Of a stretch of DNA of 6,177 nt, positions 1 to 5,199 are shown piece after piece. Origin of the DNA: Armatimonadota bacterium (GTDB lineage: Bacteria > Sysuimicrobiota > Sysuimicrobiia > Sysuimicrobiales > Humicultoraceae); contig JACQHU010000169.1 in NCBI GenBank assembly GCA_016198805.1, forward strand, positions 1 to 6,177, given 5' to 3'. The position numbers were made by a program, and so were the translations under genes. Numbering within the stretch: position 1 is the stretch's first letter; every line of letters starts with the position of its first letter. Below the pieces are notes generated by a model. It did no database searches. It saw only the letters and a program-made list of their open reading frames with translations, and was not told the origin of the DNA.

Positions 1-2
1 CC

Positions 3-500
3 GCCGCGCCTCTCCAGGCCGCCGAGACCCCCTCGCTGCTCAGGCGGATGCGGGTCAAGGAGGTCATGACTCCTGACCCGATCACTGTCTCCCCCGACGA
101 GCCGGTGGAGGTGGCCGCCTGCCTGCTGCGGGAGCACAAGATCGGCTCCCTGCCCGTGGTGGAGCATCGCATGCTCGCGGGGATCGTGACCCAGACCGAC
201 CTGTTCGACGCGCTCATTCACCTGCTGGGTGGGGACATCCGGGGTGTCCGGGTCTCGATCGACCTGCCGAATGGTCTCGCCGATCTGACGGCGCTCGCAG
301 GAGTCCTGACGCCGCTGCTGGAGGCCAGATCGGGCGCGCTGACCCTGAGCGTGCGGATCGATGCCACCTCGCGGCGGGGGTATGTCCGCGTGCGCACGTC
401 TGCGCCGCTGATCCTGGCCGAGCAGCTGGCCGTGGCGGGACTGGAAGTCTCTCACCTGCGCCTGGATCCGCCCGCGAAGCCGACCCGTGCCCTCTCCTGA
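3..500 (+). CDS. CBS domain protein with C-terminal ACT-like domain (AcuB-type), 5' end outside window
   Basis: The frame is open from the left edge to the TGA at 498-500. The first ATG is at 48, but only AGGCGG, directly abutting it, could serve as a ribosome site. The 15 codons before it stay open and read like a linker (ending SLLRRMRVKEVM), so I infer that the gene starts upstream and that this is its second CBS motif plus tail. Numbering from the ATG at 48, residues 1-60 form one CBS motif (VMTPDPITVSPDEP, then IGSLPVVE, then LAGIVTQTDLFDAL). Residues 65-138 resemble the ACT-like C-terminal domain of AcuB-type proteins. CBS pairs usually bind adenine nucleotides and act as energy sensors; the target here is unknown. 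It overlaps the next gene by 14 nt, which suggests translational coupling. The CBS call is firm, the ACT-like call moderate, and truncation by the window edge is an inference. Confidence 0.82.
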   Translation, partial: AAPLQAAETPSLLRRMRVKEVMTPDPITVSPDEPVEVAACLLREHKIGSLPVVEHRMLAGIVTQTDLFDALIHLLGGDIRGVRVSIDLPNGLADLTALAGVLTPLLEARSGALTLSVRIDATSRRGYVRVRTSAPLILAEQLAVAGLEVSHLRLDPPAKPTRALS

Positions 501-1155
501 GCATCCGCCCGGGCATCGCGACAGGTACATCCCGGCCCTCTCCCTCGACTGGCTGACACCGCTGTACGACCCCTTGATCCGGTGGACCACGCGGGAGTTC
601 ACCTTCAAGCCCCGCTTGATCCAGCAGGCCCGGATCCAGCCGGGGCACCGTGTCCTCGACCTGGGGTGCGGCACGGCCACCCTCGCGATCCTGATCAAGA
701 AGGCGCATCCCGACGCCGAGGTGGTCGGGCTTGACGGGGATCCGAAGGTGCTCGAGATCGCCAGGGCCAAGATAACCAGAGCCCGGCTCGCGGTGGCCCT
801 GGATCGGGGGATGGCGTTCGACCTCCCATACCGAGACGGCTCCTTCGACCGCGTCTTCGCCAGCCTGCTGTTTCACCACCTGACACGGGAGGACAAGCAG
901 CGTACGGCACGGGAGGTGTTTCGCATCCTTCGGCCTGGCGGGGAACTCCACGTGGCCGACCTGGGGCCGCCTGACGGTGCGCTGATGGCCCTCATCTCGC
1001 TGGTGATGCGGCGGCTGGAGGAAGCGGGGGACACGATCGGCGGGCTGCTGCCCGGCATGTTCCGGGACGCCGGGCTCGATGAGGTTGTGGAGCCTGCCCG
1101 CTTCCGGACGGTGTTTGGGACGCTCAGGCTGTACCGGGCGCGGAAGCCCGGGTAA
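487..1155 (+). CDS. Class I SAM-dependent methyltransferase
   Basis: A 222-residue protein with the full order of class I methyltransferase motifs. Motif I is VLDLGCGTATLA (residues 56-67), where the usual GTG is GTA. The acidic end of strand 2 is GLDGDP (81-86), which binds the SAM ribose. FDRVFASLLFHHL (120-132) covers strand 4 and the substrate side, and LRPGGELHVADLG (148-160) is the post-motif seen in UbiE/Methyltransf_11-like enzymes. It should be a soluble cytoplasmic SAM-dependent methyltransferase; the substrate cannot be told from sequence. The start is a GTG that lies inside the end of the preceding CBS gene, with only a weak ribosome site, so coupled translation is likely. No ATG occurs in frame before residue 109, which would destroy motif I. 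The N-terminal segment YIPALSLDWLTPLYDP fits a family-typical lead-in. The family is certain; the function is not. Confidence 0.93.
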   Translation: MPSPEHPPGHRDRYIPALSLDWLTPLYDPLIRWTTREFTFKPRLIQQARIQPGHRVLDLGCGTATLAILIKKAHPDAEVVGLDGDPKVLEIARAKITRARLAVALDRGMAFDLPYRDGSFDRVFASLLFHHLTREDKQRTAREVFRILRPGGELHVADLGPPDGALMALISLVMRRLEEAGDTIGGLLPGMFRDAGLDEVVEPARFRTVFGTLRLYRARKPG

Positions 1156-1165
1156 GACACGCCTC

Positions 1166-1395
1166 CTACAGGGTCTGGTCGACCAGACGCTGCCAGTCCG
1201 CGCTCCTGGAGACGTCGGCCTGCACGAACAGGGCATCGCCCCCGCCGTCCCGGATGGCGCGGACCGTCTCTTCGCCCTCGCGGGCGTTCACATCGGCGAC
1301 CACGACCTTCGCTCCCTCGCAAACCCCAGCGCGGTGGCGCCGCCAATCCTCGCCGCGCCGCCCGTGACCAGGGCGACTTTGCCTGCGAACCTCAT
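1166..1395 (-). pseudogene. Short-chain dehydrogenase/reductase (SDR) remnant, frameshifted and truncated
   Basis: Read leftward from the ATG at 1395, the first 25 codons give MRFAGKVALVTGGAARIGG and ATALGF, the first strand and TGxxxxIG cofactor loop of a classical SDR. Near 1319 the frame changes. The following frame (1318 down to 1169) reads EGAKVVVADVN, then EGEETVRAIRDGGGDA, FVQADVS and DWQRLVDQTL, the next conserved SDR blocks in the correct order, and then meets TAG at 1166-1168. The two frames join with a net loss of one base (modulo three). About 76 residues remain of a normal 250; the NNAG motif and the Ser-Tyr-Lys catalytic residues are absent, and what follows the stop is antisense to the methyltransferase. 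A good ribosome site (GGGGGGAGAG, 1399-1408) precedes the start, so the decay looks recent. It is convergent with the methyltransferase, 10 nt from its stop. It cannot encode an active dehydrogenase. Confidence 0.85.
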
Positions 1396-1423
1396 CGTCT
1401 CTCCCCCCTGCGATGGTCTTGCT

Positions 1424-1439
1424 GCCGGCCGCGGCCGGC
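1424..1439. repeat. 16-bp perfect GC palindrome between deoC and the SDR remnant
   Basis: GCCGGCCGCGGCCGGC is its own reverse complement and could fold as a 6-bp stem with a 4-nt loop. It lies 24 nt past the deoC stop on the minus strand. No T-run follows, so it is not a standard intrinsic terminator, but it could stabilise the 3' end of the deoC transcript or act as a weak terminator. In DNA this GC-rich, chance GC palindromes are not rare. Confidence 0.4.
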
Positions 1440-1446
1440 TGTTGGC

Positions 1447-1466
1447 GATGTGATCAGATGTGATCA
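1447..1466. repeat. Perfect tandem duplication of a 10-bp unit at the deoC stop codon
   Basis: GATGTGATCA occurs twice in direct succession (1447-1456 and 1457-1466). The deoC stop (TGA on the minus strand, 1464-1466) lies in the copy nearer the gene and is repeated in the other copy. This is most simply a slippage duplication at the 3' end of the gene. Each unit contains the palindrome TGATCA, so the array also has dyad symmetry. Confidence 0.6.
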
Positions 1467-2132
1467 AGCGGCTCGCCGCGCGGCCTCGGTCAGGATCGCC
1501 TCGGTATGGCTCGTCCCGATGAGGTCAGCCCCCGCCTCCACCAATGCTACCGCATCGGCGTACGATCGGATGCCGCCCGCGGCCTTGACGCCGAGGCGCC
1601 CGCCCACTGACCGGCGCATCAGCGCCACGTCCGCGACGGTGGCGCCCGTCGGCGCGAACCCGGTGCCGGTCTTGACGTACGACGCGCCGGCGCGCGCCGC
1701 CAGTCGGCCCGCCAGCCGCTTCGGCCAGTCGTCCAGATAGGCGTTTTCGAGGATCACCTTGACCGGCCGGCCGGCGGCGGCCTCCACGACGGCCCGGATC
1801 TCGTAGAAGACCGCGGCCAGGTCGCGCTGGCGAAGCGCTCCGATATTGAGCACGAGGTCAATTTCCTGCGCGCCGCGTGCGACGGCCTCTCTGGTCTCGA
1901 ACACCTTCGTCTCAGTGGTCTGGCCTCCATGAGGGAAGCCGATGACCGTGACGAGTTTGACATCGGACGATGCCAGCATGCGCGCTGCGGCAGCCAGATG
2001 GCAGGGCTTGACGACCAGGGCCCGGACGCCCCACCGCACCGCCACCCGCACCGCATCCTGGAGATCTTTCTCGGTCGCCTGCGGGCTCAACACCGCGTGT
2101 TCGATGCGCCCGGCGAGATCAATCGTGGTCAT
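1464..2132 (-). CDS. deoC: Deoxyribose-phosphate aldolase (DeoC family)
   Basis: A 222-residue class I aldolase of the DeoC family, which cleaves 2-deoxyribose 5-phosphate to glyceraldehyde 3-phosphate and acetaldehyde in deoxynucleoside breakdown. The catalytic set is present: Asp92 in EIDLVLNIGAL, the Schiff-base Lys154 in SYVKTGTGF, and Lys183 in GVKAAGGIR. The phosphate-binding loops GGIR (186-189) and GTS (206-208) are also there. The length matches the short bacterial/archaeal form. The opening motif is IEHAVLSPQAT rather than the usual IDHTLLKP(E/D)AT, and the active-site stretch is KTGTGFAPTGAT rather than KTSTGFxxGGAT, so substrate preference may differ. The ATG at 2132 lies 6 nt after the stop of the CBS gene; its ribosome site is weak, so coupling to that gene is likely. 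No other nucleoside-catabolism gene is nearby. The family is certain, the exact substrate less so. Confidence 0.92.
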   Translation of the reverse strand: MTTIDLAGRIEHAVLSPQATEKDLQDAVRVAVRWGVRALVVKPCHLAAAARMLASSDVKLVTVIGFPHGGQTTETKVFETREAVARGAQEIDLVLNIGALRQRDLAAVFYEIRAVVEAAAGRPVKVILENAYLDDWPKRLAGRLAARAGASYVKTGTGFAPTGATVADVALMRRSVGGRLGVKAAGGIRSYADAVALVEAGADLIGTSHTEAILTEAARRAA

Positions 2133-2138
2133 GCCGGA

Positions 2139-2591
2139 TCACCGCTTCACCACCCGGCGGCTGCGCCGCGCGCGCCGACGGCTGGCGATCTGTGCCGCCT
2201 CCTGATCGCCCGCCTCCCGCTCGATGCCGGCGTCGTGAAGGTTCAGGAAGACCTGGATGATGTCGCTGGCGCTGACGACGCCGACCACCCGGCCGCCCTC
2301 CACGATGGGCACCCGCCGGACCATCTGGTCGAGCATCAGCCCGGCGAGTTCGTCCACGGGCGTGTCCGTGGAGGCGAAGACCGGCTCAGAAGTCATGACG
2401 TCTGCGACGGTATCGCCCACCCGTCCGACCAGGTCGACCAGGCTGACCATGCCGATCAGCATGCCCGTTTCATCAACGACAGGCGCGCCGTGGATGCGGT
2501 AGCGCGTCAGCACGTCGCTGGTCTCTGCCACTGACATCTCCGGCGTGAGCACCACCACGTCCCTGGTCATGATGTCCCCGGCGGTCTGCAT
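2139..2591 (-). CDS. Two-CBS-domain protein with an Arg-rich C-terminal tail
   Basis: A 150-residue protein made of a tandem CBS pair (Bateman module). CBS1 is residues 1-56 (DIMTRDVVVLTPEMSVAE, IHGAPVVDETGMLIGMVSLVDL) and CBS2 is 60-118 (TVADVMTSEPVFASTDTPVDE, VRRVPIVEGGRVVGVVSASD). Such modules usually bind AMP/ATP or related nucleotides and regulate a partner. After residue 130 comes a tail, SRRRARRSRRVVKR, with eight Arg and one Lys among its last 13 residues, which could contact nucleic acid or acidic partners. The frame stays open up to 2825, but the ATG at 2591 is chosen because GGAGGGGG lies exactly 7 nt before it and because the CBS fold begins there. The longer frame adds only low-complexity sequence antisense to the usp leader. 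It is probably the first gene of a transcript with deoC and is divergent from the UspA-family gene. Confidence 0.93.
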   Translation of the reverse strand: MQTAGDIMTRDVVVLTPEMSVAETSDVLTRYRIHGAPVVDETGMLIGMVSLVDLVGRVGDTVADVMTSEPVFASTDTPVDELAGLMLDQMVRRVPIVEGGRVVGVVSASDIIQVFLNLHDAGIEREAGDQEAAQIASRRRARRSRRVVKR

Positions 2592-2800
2592 CGTCGTTCC
2601 CCCTCCGATCTGTCCGCGTCTTCCGGCGGACGGTGAACCCGCAGGTTCAGCGTAGCCCCGAGGTGGGGGCAGGGGCCATCGGGCGCATGCCCGATTCCGG
2701 CTCGGGTCCCAACAGGAGCGACATCCCGCGCTTCGCGTGGCATGATCACGGGGGAGGACCGCCAGAATACTACAGGAAAAGCCAGAGTGAGGTGATACGG
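2592..2800. promoter_or_regulatory. Divergent intergenic region between the CBS gene and usp, with three inverted repeats
   Basis: This 209-bp gap must carry the promoters for the minus-strand CBS-deoC unit and the plus-strand usp gene. Three short inverted repeats are visible: GTCCGC/GCGGAC (2612-2631, 8-nt loop), TGAACC/GGTTCA (2634-2649, 4-nt loop) and ATCGGGC/GCCCGAT (2678-2695, 4-nt loop). They cluster on the CBS side and could be operators or 5'-leader structures of the CBS transcript. AATACT at 2766-2771 resembles a -10 box for usp, but I see no convincing -35 element. Ribosome sites close both ends: GGAGGGGG (2599-2606, minus) and AGGTGAT (2790-2796, plus). Exact promoter positions are not resolved. 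Confidence 0.45.
2678..2695. repeat. 7-bp inverted repeat ATCGGGC-GCAT-GCCCGAT
   Basis: A perfect 7-bp dyad with a 4-nt centre in the middle of the divergent CBS/usp region. It is the best operator-like element there. No known regulator motif is matched with confidence. Confidence 0.45.
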
Positions 2801-3292
2801 GTGGCACGGAAGGCGCAGACGGCACGCGGGCAGTCGCAGGAGACGCGCAGAAAGAGACAGCGCGCGCGGACGGCCAGGATCACCAGGATTCTGGCGCCGA
2901 CCGATTTCTCGCCAGGAGCGGAGCCGGCCCTGAACCGGGCGACCATGCTGGCGAAGCGGTTCGACGCGAAAGTCATCTTGCTGCACGTCCTCGACCTCAG
3001 CCTGGCGGCCCTGGCCGGGCTGCCCCCCGAGATGGCCGCCATGCCGGCCACCATCGAACTGGCCGAGCGCGCCCGGGCCGAAGCCGCGGAGGAGATGAGG
3101 CGTCTTGCGGCCCGGGTTCCGGGATCCCGGACGATCATCCGGGATGGATCGCCGCGCCCGGTCATCCTGGATGTGGCCGGCGAACTGAAGGCCGACCTGA
3201 TCGTCATGGGCACCCGTGGTCGGACCGGGCTCGCCAAAGTGTTCTTCGGGAGCGTCGCCGAACACGTGGTGAGGAACAGCCGTGTCGTCTAA
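2801..3292 (+). CDS. UspA-family universal stress protein with basic N-terminal extension and shortened C-terminus
   Basis: A 163-residue protein. Residues 27-163 are a Usp domain: RITRILAPTDFSPGAEPAL (strand 1 and the Asp35 nucleotide contact), DAKVILLHVLD (strand 2), ADLIVMGTRGRTGL (131-144) and the ATP-binding signature G-x2-G-x9-G-S (Gly137 to Ser151). It should be a cytoplasmic ATP-binding stress protein. The GTG start at 2801 is chosen because AGGTGAT lies 4 nt upstream; the open frame reaches back to 2633 but codes nothing family-like there. Residues 1-26 are strongly basic (ARKAQTARG, QETRRKRQRARTAR), which is unusual for Usp proteins. The protein ends VVRNSRVV, whereas Usp proteins normally end in a last strand like VVRxSPCPVLVV. 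The stop lies in the first bases of a transporter remnant, so a deletion probably replaced the native end. The core is intact, so it may still work. Confidence 0.88.
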   Translation: MARKAQTARGQSQETRRKRQRARTARITRILAPTDFSPGAEPALNRATMLAKRFDAKVILLHVLDLSLAALAGLPPEMAAMPATIELAERARAEAAEEMRRLAARVPGSRTIIRDGSPRPVILDVAGELKADLIVMGTRGRTGLAKVFFGSVAEHVVRNSRVV

Positions 3293-3563
3293 CACCGTGT
3301 CGGCGAGCATGATCATCCCCACGGTCATTGCGGTGGCGGCCGGTATCGGGGTGAGCCCGATCCCGCCGGGCCTCGGGGCCGCGCTGGGGGCGTCGTTCGG
3401 GTTCATGCTGCCGGTTTCGACGCCCTTCAATGCCATCGTCTACGGGTCGGGGATGGTACCGCTGGGCGAGATGATTACCTCAGGAATCTGGCTCGACCTG
3501 ACCGGCGGCGTGCTCATCTGGTTAGGGTTGCGGATATTCTGCCCGTTGTTCGGAGTCATGTGA
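3282..3563 (+). pseudogene. C-terminal remnant of a DASS/SLC13-type (sodium:anion symporter) transporter
   Basis: A 93-codon frame that matches only the end of a divalent anion:Na+ symporter, a family usually 450-500 residues long. It starts at the second SNT signature (SNTVSASMIIP, residues 3-13), continues with GVSPIPPGLGAALGASFGFM and the STPFNAIVYGSG ion/substrate loop (46-57), and ends with a last membrane helix near residues 67-88. About 80% of the protein, including the first SNT motif and most membrane helices, is missing. A GTG at 3282 could open the frame, overlapping the end of usp by 11 nt, but it has no ribosome site of its own; only coupling to usp could translate it. The reading frame is undamaged, so either the deletion is recent or the peptide is still made. 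Transport activity is not credible for this fragment. Confidence 0.82.
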
Positions 3564-3808
3564 CGCCGGTATCTACCAAATGCCGACCGCCATCTTTGGA
3601 TGCCAGAGGCTGTCTCTCCGTCTTCACTCCATCCAGCCAACCAGAGGCCCGGGCCTGCGGCATCGGGTGAACGACCGATTCCGCTGGCCCCGGCACCGCG
3701 CTAGCCTCATCAGGGGTCACGGCCGGGCGTGGCGGGTCGTTCGTGCGCCGATTAGGATGGAATCGAGCAGGTGCATGGATACGGCGAAGGCACCAGGGAG
3801 GGTCTACG
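3564..3808. other. Intergenic region between the transporter remnant and the GerW-family gene
   Basis: These 245 bp lack a credible gene; the only open frame through them has no ribosome site and no recognisable protein. The base composition is a little less GC-biased than in the flanking genes, and a 10-bp palindrome GGCCCGGGCC occurs near 3646-3655. The region presumably carries the promoter for the rightward gene cluster, but I cannot place -35/-10 boxes. It ends in a strong ribosome site, AGGGAGGG (3795-3802), 6 nt before the next start. Confidence 0.4.
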
Positions 3809-4180
3809 ATGCTTGAGGATTTGATGAACCGGATCGGTCAGGTGCATGAGCGGGCCACGGTGAAGACGGTGTTCGGTGAACCGTTTCAGGTGAACGGCCG
3901 GACCATCATTCCCGTTGCGAAGGTCGCCTATGGCTTCGGGTTCGGGGCGGGCCGAAGCAACGAAAGGGAGAAGGAGGAAGAGGAAACAGGCGAGGGCGGC
4001 GGGGGCGGAGGAGGCGTCTCCGTCAGGCCGGTGGCCGTCCTGGAGATCAGCGGCCAGGACACCAAGGTGAAGCCCATCGTGGACGTCACCCGGCTGGCGC
4101 TGGCCGGCATGGTGCTGGCGGCCTGGAACGTGTTCTGGATCGCCTACACCATCCGGAAGATGGCCAGAGGCCGCGGATAG
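3809..4180 (+). CDS. GerW/YtfJ-family protein with C-terminal transmembrane segment
   Basis: A 123-residue protein. The N-terminal half shows the GerW (YtfJ) pattern: VHERATVKTVFGEPFQVNGR, then TIIPVAKVAYGFGFGAGR (32-49). A charged and glycine-rich linker follows (EREKEEEETGEGGGGGGG, 52-69), then the second family block VSVRPVAVLEISGQDTKVKPI (70-90). A hydrophobic segment at about 95-115 (LALAGMVLAAWNVFWIAYTI) ends in a basic tail, consistent with a single membrane anchor. In Bacillus, YtfJ/GerW is needed for spore germination, but the family also occurs in non-sporulating bacteria, where its role is unknown. The ATG is set by AGGGAGGG 6 nt upstream. The TAG is followed 12 nt later by the epimerase-like gene, so the two are probably co-transcribed. 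No sporulation gene is nearby, so a germination role should not be assumed. Confidence 0.85.
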   Translation: MLEDLMNRIGQVHERATVKTVFGEPFQVNGRTIIPVAKVAYGFGFGAGRSNEREKEEEETGEGGGGGGGVSVRPVAVLEISGQDTKVKPIVDVTRLALAGMVLAAWNVFWIAYTIRKMARGRG

Positions 4181-4192
4181 GCGGGAGGAGTA

Positions 4193-5119
4193 GTGCACGT
4201 CGTCTTTGGGGCTGGGCCGCTGGGCCTGGCGGTTATGCGGGCGCTGGTTTCCATGGGCCGTCGCGTCCGCATGGTTAGCCGCTCGGGGCGGGCTCCCGTG
4301 CCGCGGGACGTCGAGATCGCCGCGGCCGATGCGACCGACCCCTCCAGCGCCCGCCGCGTATGCCGGGGAGCGGCGGTCGTCTACCACTGCGCCAGCGCGC
4401 CGTACCACCAGTGGCCGGCAAAGCTACCGCCGATCATGGCCGGGATCATCGACGGCGCGGCGTCGGCCGGCGCCGCGCTCGTCTACGGCGACAACCTCTA
4501 CATGTACGGTCCGGTCTCGGGCCCGCTGACGGAGGATCTTCCGGATCGCGCTCCCGGACCCAACGGCCGGACGCGGGCGTCGCTGGCCCGGATGGTGCTG
4601 GCCGCGCACGAGAGCGGGAAACTTCGGGCGACCATCGGCCGCGGGTCCGACTTCTTTGGGCCGCATGCGCTTCAGTCAATGGCGGGAGAGCGCATCTTCC
4701 CGCGCGCGCTGGCCCGACGGCCCGCGCAGGTCCTCGGCAACCCCGACCTGCTGCATACGTACACGTTCCTCGACGATTTTGCGCGAGGCCTGGTGACGCT
4801 GGGTGAGCGTCCCGAGTCCCTGGGGCAGGTCTGGCACATTCCCAGCTCGGAGACGATCACGACGCGGCAGTTCGTCCAGCTGGTCTTCGAGGAAGCCGGG
4901 ACGGCGTTCCGACTCTCCGCAGCTCCCACCCCAGCGATCTCGCTGCTGGCTCTGGTCAACCCGACGCTGCGGGCCGTGAAGGAACAACTCTACCAGGTGA
5001 CGCGCCCGTTCGTCGTGGACCACACGAAGTACGCGCGGGCCTTCGGCGTCCATGTCACGCCTCATCGCGAGGCCATCACCCAGACCCTCGACTGGTTCCG
5101 GTCCGCCGGCAGACACTAG
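4193..5119 (+). CDS. NAD(P)-binding NAD-dependent epimerase/dehydratase-like protein (atypical extended SDR)
   Basis: A 308-residue Rossmann protein. The first strand and glycine loop are HVVFGAGPLG (GxGxxG, Gly6-Gly11). The second strand ends MVSRSG; Arg30 there suggests NADP preference (inference). DATDP (46-50) and VVYHCASAPYHQWP (62-75) are the next cofactor-side blocks, followed by LVYGDNLYMYGPVSGPLTED (96-115), GRGSDFFGP (149-157) and HTYTFLDDFARGL, a pattern I associate with atypical NAD-dependent epimerase/dehydratase proteins. The canonical YxxxK pair is not in place: the NLYMYGP stretch has no Lys four residues after a Tyr. It may bind cofactor with altered or no classical chemistry. 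The start is a GTG with GGGAGGAG just upstream; the glycine loop at residue 6 leaves no room for a later start. It lies 12 nt after the GerW-family gene. The substrate is unknown. Confidence 0.9.
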   Translation: MHVVFGAGPLGLAVMRALVSMGRRVRMVSRSGRAPVPRDVEIAAADATDPSSARRVCRGAAVVYHCASAPYHQWPAKLPPIMAGIIDGAASAGAALVYGDNLYMYGPVSGPLTEDLPDRAPGPNGRTRASLARMVLAAHESGKLRATIGRGSDFFGPHALQSMAGERIFPRALARRPAQVLGNPDLLHTYTFLDDFARGLVTLGERPESLGQVWHIPSSETITTRQFVQLVFEEAGTAFRLSAAPTPAISLLALVNPTLRAVKEQLYQVTRPFVVDHTKYARAFGVHVTPHREAITQTLDWFRSAGRH

Positions 5120-5124
5120 CCTGC

Positions 5125-5136
5125 TCCCCGCGGGGA
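5125..5136. repeat. 12-bp palindrome just after the epimerase-like gene
   Basis: TCCCCGCGGGGA is a perfect palindrome starting 6 nt after the TAG. No T-run follows, so it is not a standard intrinsic terminator. The 80-bp gap to the next gene holds nothing else that I recognise. Confidence 0.3.
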
Positions 5137-5199
5137 CGGCGTCGGTGGCCATCGATACCAGATAGGCACCTGGAGCACGGAGAGCGCAGCACGGGCGCC

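Noticed and set aside
214..1236. Long minus-strand open frame (about 340 codons) antisense to the CBS and methyltransferase genes
   Set aside because: The protein is Pro/Arg/Gly-rich with no domain, and it mirrors two clear plus-strand genes. Long antisense frames are expected at this GC content.
1424..1439. Intrinsic terminator for deoC at the GC palindrome
   Set aside because: The hairpin is possible but no T-run follows on the minus strand, so I list it only as a palindrome.
2633..2800. N-terminal extension of the Usp protein to 2633
   Set aside because: The extension crosses the divergent promoter region and has no ribosome site; AGGTGAT supports the GTG at 2801.
2592..2825. N-terminal extension of the CBS protein to 2825
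   Set aside because: The added residues are low complexity and family-unlike, and a textbook ribosome site sits 7 nt before the internal ATG at 2591.
2567..3436. Minus-strand open frame of about 290 codons opposite usp and the transporter remnant
   Set aside because: It has no recognisable domain and shadows the Usp coding frame, whose motifs are unambiguous.
3580..3816. Possible small gene of 78 codons in the gap before the GerW-family gene
   Set aside because: No ribosome site, no family resemblance, and it runs into the GerW start in another frame.
3752..4408. Minus-strand open frame opposite the GerW-family gene
   Set aside because: Composition typical of an antisense shadow (His/Pro/Arg-rich), no ribosome site, and it overlaps two well-supported plus-strand genes.
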